Of a stretch of 64,000 bases of DNA, positions 55,300-64,000 are shown in pieces. Each line of letters begins with the position of its first letter. Position 1 is the first letter of the stretch. The position numbers were made by a program, and so were the translations under genes. Source of the DNA: Adenophora triphylla var. japonica (Eukaryota; Streptophyta; Magnoliopsida; Asterales; Campanulaceae); contig JAFEMH010002504.1 of the NCBI GenBank assembly GCA_022495995.1, positions 1 through 64,000 on the forward strand, written 5' to 3'. The notes beneath the pieces were generated by a model, which did no database searches, was not told the DNA's origin, and saw nothing but the letters and a program-made list of their open reading frames with translations.

Positions 55300-55520
55300 A
55301 CCGACATTTAGAATAGGTTACCATTTTTTACATCAATAATTTCCATAGTGGTGGTAAAGAATGGCCTCCCTAGAATGATGGGAATGTGATGATCTTCTTC
55401 CATCTCAAGAACTACAAAGTCGACAGGGATAATTAATTTCCCTATTTGACAAGGAACATACTCCATAATACCCACAGGGTATTTAATGGAGTGATATGCT
55501 ATTTGAAGAGAAATAGTGGT
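55300..55520 (-). pseudogene. Protease fragment of element J
   Basis: The minus strand reads PVGIMEYVPCQIGKLIIPVD and IPIILGRPFF, the C-terminal half of an Athila protease. The active-site half is not readable. The flanking 55520-55890 shows no clear domain. Confidence 0.65.
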
Positions 55521-55897
55521 GGGTTTAATCTTTTATTTTGTATTTTTATTTTGCACAATGAAGTCCATTAAAATATCTAACTTTGATTTAGGGGGAGGGG
55601 AAGTATTAAGATTGCTATTGAAATTATTTTATGAAAATCCTGGTGGTTGTGTAGAAGGTTCTGGGTTTAAAGCATTGTTACTCCTACAAGAAAAATTTTG
55701 ATGATTTTTCCATTCTGGATTGTATATGTTTGAATACATACAACACTTTCACCCATAATAGTTAACATAATTGGCTTGCTCATTAGAAGTAGTGTCAATC
55801 AAGTCATAACTTTCAAAACCATGTGAGTTTGACCCACATAGTTCACAAACAACATTAACGTTGGCTACAGGATTCACATTCAAGTTTTCAAATTTCT

Positions 55898-56644
55898 TTA
55901 AAAGCATATCAACATTAGAGGATAAGATAGTAACGATATCAACTTGTACTTACCTGGAGTCCCCTGCGGTTGTTCACTCTTATATGACCATTGATAATGG
56001 TTTAAGGCGAAGCACTCGATCAAATCATATGCCTCATATACCCCCTTGTTCAATAGTGCTCCTCCAGTGGCAACATCAATGGTCTCTCTAGTTTTGAATG
56101 TGAGACCAATGTAGAATGTGTGCACTATCAACCATTTCTCAAGTCCATGGTGAGGACACATCCTTAGGAGTTCTTTGTATCTCTCCCAAGCTTCATATAG
56201 TGATTCGTCTCCTTTTTTACTAAAGTTGGTGATTTTAGTCCGGATTTGAGCTATCTTGATTGGCGGGAAGAAACACCCAAGGAAAGCTTCTTGCACTTGG
56301 TCCCATGTTATCAAGGAATTTTGGGGGACCAAATTCAACCATTGTTTTGCCTTATCCTTCAAAGAGAAAGTAAATAGGTGCATCCTTATAGCCTCTGGTG
56401 TGATACCGACAATTCGGGTAGTGTCACAATACTCCAAAAAGGTGTGCACATGAAGGTGAGGATCGTCAAATGCCGTTCCGCTGAATTGGTTATTCATAAC
56501 CATATGTAGTAGTTGTGTCTTAATCTCAAAGTTGGCCGCATCGGTATTCGGCACAACAATCGGTGATCTAGCACCCGAGGTACTTGGATTGACAATGTCC
56601 CGTAGGGTTCTAGGTGGTGGTGTCGCGGGTTCTCCTTTCGCCAT
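55898..56644 (-). pseudogene. Gag of element J (capsid region)
   Basis: 248 open codons from Met 56644. They contain NNQFSGTAFDDPHLHVHTFL, LFTFSLKDKAKQWLNLVP, FFPPIKIAQIRTKITNF and SLYEAWERYKELLRMCPHHG, all characteristic of Athila capsid proteins. The best-preserved gene of the element. The frame ends before the nucleocapsid part. Confidence 0.85.
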
Positions 56645-56871
56645 TTGTTGTTATAGTACTTCCTTTAGTTTTATTAGCCTTTCGTGAAAAGTTATTTTAG
56701 GTTCCGTATCAAATTCTTCAAGGGATATCCGGGTTATTTTCATATACGCCTAGAATACCTAATGAAGTATTAAGACAAAAATCCTCGAAAGGGATGTTTA
56801 ATAAGAATAAAATTAATAAACAAGAAAAAAATGTAAATGATTAAAAGCAATTACAAAATAGTAAATCATTT

Positions 56872-56890
56872 TCCCCGGCAAAAACCCCAA
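56872..56890 (-). promoter_or_regulatory. Degenerate tRNA-Asp primer site of element J
   Basis: The plus strand TTCCCCGGCAAAAACCCCA resembles the tRNA-Asp 3' end used by Athila, with about four mismatches. Six bases separate it from the LTR. Confidence 0.6.
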
Positions 56891-56896
56891 AAATAT

Positions 56897-58237
56897 GTCA
56901 AGCCAAAACATAACGGCTTATTTTAATACCTAAAGTGCACAATGTTATGTAGTATAGAAATTCAAAATGCAGGTCGATTTCACGAGAACAATGTCACTAT
57001 GAATTAATACTTGCTTTTAAATATAAACTATGAATAAAAATGGATTTGGGGAGAAAATACTTTTGTTGATTATCTATAAATGAATGCAAACCACTCTTCT
57101 TAAATTGAACTCTTTATAAATGAAGGAAATTCTCAGAATTGGGATACAAACAACATGTATCCATTAACAATTAATCATGCTTTATATAAAAGATTTCATC
57201 AAAAATCAAGGATGATACGCTGGTCGTGCTATCTTCTAACGTTCAAGGCTTAGCACACGTATTTTAAGACTAACACGGCCTTTCTCTCGATGGTTCAGTA
57301 CATTAATCAAAATCCATTAAGTCTGTGTTAAATCCACGTATTTTCCAATTACGGATCATCCCTAGGCAATATTCTACTCTCGTGATTAATATTGCCTAGT
57401 TTAATTCATATGGTTCCGTTAATCAAGATTCACAGCTAAGTCCATCTCTTGATTAAAAAACATTAAATAAGGACGTCTCCAAAATATATGCATTAAGAGT
57501 GATATGAAGAAAATTGATTTAGAATGAAGAAGAAGAAAGAAGCATGATTAAATATGAAGAACACATGATGTTGAGTTTTCAACCCCAAGAACTAGGGGGA
57601 TTACTCACAAGCCATTACAATAATGAAAGATGAATAAAACATGAAATGATAGAGAAGAAAAGAAATACTTATTTGGATAATAAAGATAGAGACAATGGCT
57701 GAAATTAAACCTCAAGAACTTTATTTCTTCAAACTTATAATTTTGCTCATTAACACTTGATAAATCTCTCAAAATCTGTAAATATTTGATGTTATGGAAT
57801 AAAAATGATGCTAAAGTATGTTTACAATAGTTTCTGGATGCCTAAATCTGCTCAATATAGGTCATTATATAGGCCTTAGAGCCTAAGGTCGCATCACTTC
57901 CCAAAAGGTTCTTCAAAAGATGTCTGCAGAGAGATGTAAAAGCTTTGGCATGGGCGCGCCAGAGTACAAAGCACGGTCATGCATGCCAATTTTGGTACTG
58001 ACATTACCAGATGAAAAATGGCAAGACCAATGCACCCCAGGCTGGCACTGGAGTATATACATACACGGCCGTGCAAGCTTCTGTACTGCTCTGGTTCTTC
58101 CATTTTTTTTTTACAAAAGTGTCCCCCTTGCTCCCATTCATTTGTTCCACCTTGTAAGTTATGTCCCAAGCTTCTCTTCACACCAAAAATGCCTTAAAAT
58201 CCTATTTTAATCATAAAACTACCAACCAGGCATAACA
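56897..58237 (-). repeat. 5' LTR of element J
   Basis: Bounded on the plus strand by TGTCAAGCC and GGCATAACA. Minus-strand TATA at 57864-57871. About 1.34 kb. No second copy in the window, so the bounds rest on the TG/CA ends and the primer site. Confidence 0.6.
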
Positions 58238-58350
58238 TCCGCGTAATGTTATAAAACAAGCTAAATTAAACTAAATGTAATTATAACTTAAACTAAATGA
58301 TGTAAATATTAGACTATAAATGACTATAAAATAGTCATTTATCAAGAAGA

Positions 58351-58899
58351 TGGATAATCACAAAATAAACACGTACACGAACATAGTATTTACATGGTTC
58401 ACCAACTTGGCTGCGTTCACAGATAGAGGGAGAACAATATTATTAATATGGAGAATCACCAATTACAAACTCTCTAATTATGTGCACGAATTCTTGATCA
58501 CAAGAATTCACAACTGTGTAACCCTAATATTGAGAAATAGATGAGAACAAATTGAACTAGTATAGACAAGCTAGAAAATCTATGGAGCCCATGTAAAGCA
58601 TTGGCTTGGATCCTTAAATTATTGATTACCTATCACACTAGAATGAAAAAAAAACTCTAGGAGAAGGGAGTATTTATACTACCTAAACCCTATGCCAAAA
58701 GGATTCCAAAAATTTGAGGGAAAAGCCAAATCCAATTAAGGAGACAAGCTTTCCTATTATTGTTTTTCCTTCTTGTTTTCCAAAAACAACTTCAATCTCT
58801 TTCTCCTTTTCCGTCTTGGATTTAAATCAACCTTGGACTTGTTCTTCGACTCCCTTTTCGTATCGAACTCCATCAATTCAAAGACACCTAATTCTAACA
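58351..58899 (-). repeat. LTR F, right copy
   Basis: 549 bp direct repeat of 50922-51470, with a minus-strand TATA box at 58671-58678. Only about 110 bases separate it from LTR J. No copia primer site or gag start lies beside it, so the neighbouring internal part of F is deleted. Matching 5 bp duplications were not found. Confidence 0.7.
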
Positions 58900-59104
58900 A
58901 AATTAGAGATCAAAGTATTAAGAAATTTATATTACCAATGATTTCAAACATGTAAATGGGGATGAGTCCTCTTATTTTTTTTCAATGAGTATAAAATTAA
59001 ATGTCCTCTTGTTTGGTTTTGAGTATTAACATTATTTGAGATTTTGACTTTCTGTCATTTAAAATATTTGATCAATAGATTAGGATAAAATCTCTTTAGC
59101 TATT
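58900..59104. other. AT-rich spacer
   Basis: About 200 bases between LTR F and LTR G with no recognised feature. Confidence 0.5.
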
Positions 59105-60070
59105 TGTTAGGATCTCGCTAACTGTACTGTTAGTGCAGACAGTGGTGTTACCACTCATGGTGTTACTCTCAGTGTTACCAGACGAGATTTGGTAAAATAG
59201 ATGTACATTTTATTGCACAAAATAATTACTAAACATTATTATATTAATATTGTATTGCACGATATTTTTTTTAGGTCCAAAATTCATCTGAGACTATGGT
59301 TAAAATGCAGCTTAAAACATGGAAGAATTAAAGAGGAAGAAGTTACGCATAACTAATGAGTTATGCACAACTCGTGTAGAAGATGGAAAAATGGAGAATA
59401 ATTGGTCTTCACTATAATGAGGATACAAGGGATAGAAGCAAGAAGTGTACAAGGGATAGAAGCAGCTGGTAAAGGTATGGAGAAGTGGTTCCTACAATTA
59501 TGGAAACATTATCTTCTTGGAGCCCAAGAGTAGGGAACCAACAACCCAACAACATGTCTGGCTATTTTCTGAGTTGAGATCAAGTATTTGTCACCTATAT
59601 AAATGCAAGTGTGAATACAAGGATGATACACTTCACAATCAATTCTTGCAAGAGAAAGCTTCACACGAGTTTTACTTTGTCAAGCATATTCATCTCATCT
59701 CTTTCATTCATAGTATTTTCCCCACACTTACGAATGTCTTACTTGAATGTGTTTATGATAGAAAAGAGTGAGTAGGTCCCCATGAGTATCTCATTTCATT
59801 CCATATATCGTTCATGTATTATTTCTAGGGAACTTTCGGTCTTTGTATGTATAACTCATTTTAATAGAGGTCTTTGCCTTTAGGCACCCTCAAGTTATAT
59901 ATTTTTATATATAACTTGAAAAAATATATATTTTGTGTTATTATTTTCTGCTGCAAACTCTTTTTATGTTTTGGCTTTGTGAATCTGTCATCAAAGTGTT
60001 ATCGTTGGTACTATTAACACTTTTGATAACACTTAAGTTTTTCATTTAAAACATGCCACTGAAAATTTCA
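59105..60070 (+). repeat. 5' LTR of element G (SIRE-type)
   Basis: Starts TGTTAGGATCTCGC and ends TTTCA two bases before the primer site. It has CAGTGTTACC-type repeats near the start, including GTGGTGTTACCAC, and a TATATAAAT box at 59596-59604. Length 966 bp, in the normal range for SIRE elements. Confidence 0.75.
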
Positions 60071-60072
60071 AT

Positions 60073-60083
60073 TGGCATTAGAG
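60073..60083 (+). promoter_or_regulatory. Degenerate tRNA-iMet primer site of element G
   Basis: TGGCATTAGAG differs from TGGTATCAGAG at two positions. Both are C/T changes. Confidence 0.7.
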
Positions 60084-60120
60084 ACGGCACATGATACAAT
60101 AAGTGTTCGGTCCAGTTGTC

Positions 60121-61740
60121 ATGGCTTACGATCCTGCTAATCCTAATCAAAGTAGACTTCCTATTCTTGATGGATCGAATTATGCTTATTAGAAGATCCG
60201 GCTTCGTTCGCACATCAAATCAATAAATGTTCGGGCTTAATAATCTGTAGTAACGGGCTACTCTTCCATTATTACCTCTGGATGAAGAAGGTGACTTTCA
60301 AGTCAAACCTTAAACTGAATGGACTAATAAAAATATTAATCAATCTCGTTCCAATGAAAAGGCTCTTAATGTTATTTATGCTTGGCTTGATATGCACATG
60401 TTTAAACTTGTTTAAAACAGTCCCACTGCAAAAGATCCTTGGGACATTTTGCAAAAAATTTGTGAAGGTGATGTGAGTGTGCATGAAACTAAGCTTAGAA
60501 GGCTCACAAGTAAGTTTGAGAGATTAAGGATGAGTAAAGATGAAGACATATCTTCATATTTTGAAAAATTGATAGATATTCCTAATGAGTGTCATGTCTT
60601 AGTTAAACCTTTTACCAACAAACAACTTATTTAAAAGCAATTCGTGCTCTTGCTAAGCATTTTAACATTAATGTTTCATCAATGGAAGAGGCTCACAATT
60701 TTTCAACTTTTAATTCCTTGATGAACATTTTGAAAACTTTTCCTTGTCGAACAAAGTGAAGCTTCTAAACGCAAGAACATTGCTCTCGAAATTCAATCCT
60801 TGGATTTGTCTAAGGGTGACAAAAATGATGTTTTTAAGAACTTAGATGAAAATGCTAGTGTAGATTTAATTTCCAGGAATAATAATGTAATGGTTAAAAA
60901 GTTTAACCAAAAAAACATTCAGGTTAAAGCAAAGGAGCAGAAAACCAAAGTGCATAACTCAAAGTCAAAGAGGACTTTTCCATCAAATCAGAAAACAAAC
61001 CCAATTATAAGAGCATCCTCATAACCTTCTTAATCTGATCCCAAATACATTGAATTAGTTCAATGTCATGCTTGTTCGAGATGGTGTCATTACGCAAACG
61101 AATGTTCCAATACTCTGAGAAAGAAGGGAAATAATATGTGGGTCCTCTTAGTGATAATGAGAGGATGAAGAACTAGAAAAAACTGAAGAACCTCAACAGA
61201 CTGTCAATTTGGCCACTGTTTGTTAGTCAGATTCTGACAGTGTTACCTATAGTGTTACCGAAAGTAGAATAAAACCAAAGATAATACCCATTAGGTATAA
61301 CGTTCTTGGTACTTATAACTCATTTTGTTTTAATAGTTCTACTGATCTTGATATAGGGAGTTCATAAGAGGAGGAGTTGAGTAAAGATGAGCTCATTAAT
61401 GGATCGAAAGACCTTTATGAGGCACTACTTGTGGAATAGAAGAAGGAGAACAAGATGGTAAAGGTCTTGACCAAGGAGAATAATGAACTCAAAGGATATT
61501 TGACTAGGCTGGCAGTACAAGAAACAAATAAGGATGCGGAGGTTGATAAGGTCAAGTAAAAATTGAAGCTAACCGAGACCACCTTCAAAAAGCTCAACAC
61601 ACGATCTTCTAAATGGATGAGATACTCAACTTGAGTAAGCCTCTCAAATCAGGTATTAGGCTAAGGAGTCTTTAGATAAAATCACTTGTACTTTGTCTAA
61701 TAAAGAAGATAAAACTTGTTTAGTGAAAGAGCACACGAAA
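60121..61740 (+). pseudogene. Gag of element G (SIRE-type Ty1/copia)
   Basis: Starts MAYDPANPNQSRLPILDGSN, the N-terminus typical of SIRE gag. It continues with EKALNVIYAWLDMHMF, DPWDILQKICEGDVSVHETK and LRRLTSKFERLRMSKDED. A knuckle CHACSRWCHYANEC (near 61070) fits CX2CX4HX4C. A lysine/glutamate-rich coiled-coil part (61380-61600) follows. Stops occur from codon 23 on. Protease and pol are missing, because Tat gag sequence replaces them near 61740-61790. Confidence 0.8.
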
Positions 61741-61789
61741 CCTCTCCAAGATGTCCCTCCTCGTCATAAGGCTCCTGGATATGGAAACA

Positions 61790-62659
61790 CATAAAACAAT
61801 AAGGATTTGAGAAATCATCTGAACCATCAGAGGGACCAGGAGGTTAATTCTGTTGACTTGAGAGCAAGGCTTAGTCAGGCAAGGTAAAAATCCCCTTCTC
61901 GTCATACCCCCTCTCCTCGGCATAGGAGCCCTCCTCGGCCTAGGATCCCTCCTCGTCACAGGTCTCCTCCCCATCTAGAAATGGCACCTAGAAGGGACAG
62001 AGCACCATCTAGATATGGGGACAATCACCAGGAACATGAGGAACACAGTAGAGTGAATGGGCACAAAAAGAAAGAAAGAAAGGACCCATCGTAGTTCTTA
62101 TTTTAGCTCGGGGATTGATGTAAGAGATATTTTCCTCTTGAAAAAGAGACTAGATGAAATGGAAATGGGGAGGAAGGAGGTGGACGATGATGATACCAGT
62201 GCCACACGTCCTTTCTCCCAACGGATTAATAATCTACCTTCTAATCATGCTTTTAAAATCTCATGTTTTGAAAAATATGCGGGAACCACAGACGCATGGG
62301 ACCATTTGCAAAGTTTTGAATCCACCGTGGCCCTCCTCACCAAGGCAGATGATATTCTCTGCAAGGCTTTTGCGAGTGCCTTCTCCGGAATAGCTTTGTC
62401 CTGGTTCTGTGAGCAAAAGAAGGGAAGCATCGATAGCTGGAAAATCATAAGGAGGAGGTTCCTGGACCATATTGCTACAGCGGGAAAGAGAAAGAAAAGA
62501 TTGACAAACCTTGCTAACATTGAGCAAGGGAAGAATGAAACAACTCTGAGTTATTACAATCTATTCAGAGCCATGGCTGACCAGGTAGAGGAAAGCCTAA
62601 CTGATCGGGAGGTGATTGGACTTCAAGTAAAAAAAATGGATGTGGTCAATGATTTCTGA
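61790..62659 (+). pseudogene. Gag of element I (Tat-lineage Ty3/gypsy), partial
   Basis: The upstream part, in a broken frame, is arginine/serine/proline rich (DLRNHLNHQRDQE; SPPRPRIPPRH). The open frame from 62057 contains RPFSQRINNLPSNHAFKI, YAGTTDAWDHLQSFESTVAL, CKAFASAFSGIALSWFCEQK and EQGKNETTLSYYNLFRAMAD. This matches the Tat/Retand capsid. It stops at 62657-62659 before the nucleocapsid. No LTR or primer site for I precedes it. Confidence 0.75.
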
Positions 62660-63350
62660 CCAACCATTGAATAGCACAATGTGGGGGGAATCTACACTAA
62701 GGTGGTCTATCCTAAACCGACTAGGTGATGCACGTCAGTTACAGGAGATTGGTACATCGTCAATATTTCCCCGATTTCATTCATACTCAACATCATCCAA
62801 GGGCCATCAATTTGTTGGTAAATTCTAAGATTTTGGGTGTGATAGCAATAAAAGTCATTTGGGTTGCTTCTCAATGTTCTGCCCATGGCTCGAATGAGGA
62901 AGGCACAAGAAAGATTCAAGAAAAGCTTCAAGAACACCAACAATGGCGATTTGAACAAATCCACCAAGAACAACACCAAAACCCAGAAATTCAAAAGTAA
63001 AATGCAAGAAATAAGGAAAAAGGGAAGAGTTATACCTGAATTTGAAGATTGTTGTGGATAAATACGTAAGAAATCAAGCTCGAATCCAAGTAAATCAAGC
63101 AAGAACTCAAAAATTTCTTGCTGTATCAAAGCTTATAAGTCTCTCTCAAGGTTGAACAGTGATAAAAGAGTAGAAAGGGAACAGATTTTGGCTTTTATAC
63201 CTAGATCTAAAATGGGTATGGGTCAAAATCCGGGTAAAGCGCCGCCTCCTTCCTCACAGTTAATGTTTCTGGCGAGTTCCAAGATGAATGTCTCGTCAAT
63301 AATGGGGCGTATTCCCCAATGTGTAATAACTGGCGGATAAAACGATTACG
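62660..63350. other. Unassigned stretch with possible minus-strand promoter
   Basis: A minus-strand frame of 140 codons (62707-63129) is hydrophobic in its first half and shows no family motif. GGTATAAAAGCC on the minus strand (TATAAAAG at 63192-63199) could be its promoter. It may be an unrecognised LTR. Evidence is weak. Confidence 0.3.
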
Positions 63351-64000
63351 CCTCGTGATTCGTAAAACCCGTTCATATCTGTTTAAGCCGAGTTAGAGCA
63401 CCGCATCCTCCTCGGCATAGCCGACCTAGAAAGTCGAGGGCCACTGAACGGTATAAATCGAGTTACGAACGTGGGTCATCAACCGGGCAAGGCCTAATGG
63501 ATTGGGCCCAAAATAAAATACATATAAGTCTTAAATACGACATAGGGAGTGGGCCTTCCCTACCTATGCTCGTCATGCCTCCTCGTCATCTCCCACTATG
63601 TCGACCTATACATAGCAGAGCGAACAATGACTAAGGCACATAATTCTTGTAGGTCGACCTAGGCACTTACTAATGCCGATGAAGGTACCTCTCATATGCC
63701 GAGCAAGGCATCCGTCAAAACCGACGAAGGCTTCAACAAAAGTCGAGGACACCCTCCTCGGTCATCATCCAGGATAAGGACACGGGCTTCCCTATTCTTG
63801 CTCCCCTCTTCCTCGGCTTCCATATACGCCGACCAAACATCTTATGCCTAGGAGCTTGCCTCCTTGGCACACGGACATAAGGCAATTACCTAATCCTACT
63901 TAAACAAGGATTGTGGGTAGTTATAATCCAACTAGGATTATAACCTCCTCTCACACGTTTTCCTATTCAAAGATGGACTCTACATCCTACACCTATAAAT
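63350..64000 (+). repeat. LTR-like U3 region ending in a TATA box at the window edge
   Basis: Repeated CCTCGGC, GCCGACC and GTCGACCTA motifs, then CACACG and a final CACCTATAAAT at 63990-64000. This looks like the U3 of a Tat-type LTR, perhaps of element I, cut by the window end. Boundaries cannot be set. Confidence 0.4.

Larger units (their letters stand above)
52715..58237 (-). mobile_element. Element J: 3'-truncated Athila-type Ty3/gypsy element
   Basis: Minus-strand order is 5' LTR, tRNA-Asp-like primer site, gag, protease, RT, RNase H, integrase up to the catalytic Glu, then an abrupt join to copia sequence. The gag is of the Athila type. No envelope-like ORF or 3' LTR is present, since the element stops at 52715. 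Confidence 0.75.

Overview
This is plant nuclear DNA, and I found no host gene, tRNA gene or rRNA gene in it. Every recognisable stretch belongs to a transposable element or its satellite-like debris. The evidence is the set of plant lineages present: Ty3/gypsy Tat (tRNA-Arg primer sites, archaeal-type second RNase H, antisense extra gene), Tekay chromovirus, Athila, and Ty1/copia SIRE. Stowaway-like MITEs and a CACTA end are also present. An angiosperm pericentromeric or other heterochromatic block is the natural reading. I cannot name the species.

The layout is a nested stack. Element A (Tat, + strand, 1 to about 14340) enters at the left edge. It has a decayed gag and protease, no reverse transcriptase or integrase, about 6.8 kb of consecutive tandem arrays in its 3' untranslated region, a polypurine tract, and a 3' LTR full of small hairpins. 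A abuts the gag start of element B (Tat, - strand; leader, tRNA-Arg primer site and 5' LTR, 14338-17724). B in turn abuts the 3' LTR of element D (Tekay chromovirus, - strand). That LTR (17725-21796) also carries a CACTA terminus, an AT-rich array of about 150 bp units and two MITEs. D continues as integrase with chromodomain, RNase H, RT, protease and gag (21841-26348), then a hairpin array and the end of an extra upstream ORF.

D is split at 26921/43892 by element C, a Tat element of about 17 kb with LTRs at both ends and a 5 bp duplication GGATC (26922-43891, - strand). C holds one long gag-pol frame, broken by eight in-frame stops and two frameshifts. Between pol and its 3' LTR lies an antisense ORF related to the plant mobile domain. 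A solo LTR (H) with its own duplication GCGTG sits in C's leader. D resumes at 43897 with its extra ORF, tRNA-iMet primer site and 5' LTR. That LTR is cut near 45190 by element E, a 5'-truncated + strand Tat element (antisense ORF, tandem arrays, polypurine tract, LTR).

From 49.9 kb rightward the pieces are more broken. They are an A-rich array, two 549 bp direct LTR copies (F) flanking a copia fragment fused to an Athila element (J), a + strand SIRE element (G) with LTR and gag, and a Tat gag (I). The window ends in an LTR-like promoter. The unusual signal is structural. Several arrays are made of short hairpins whose arms change in a compensating way while their loops or spacing stay fixed (13141-13853, 26502-26655). 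Five different Tat LTRs also carry CG-centred palindromes upstream of their TATA boxes.
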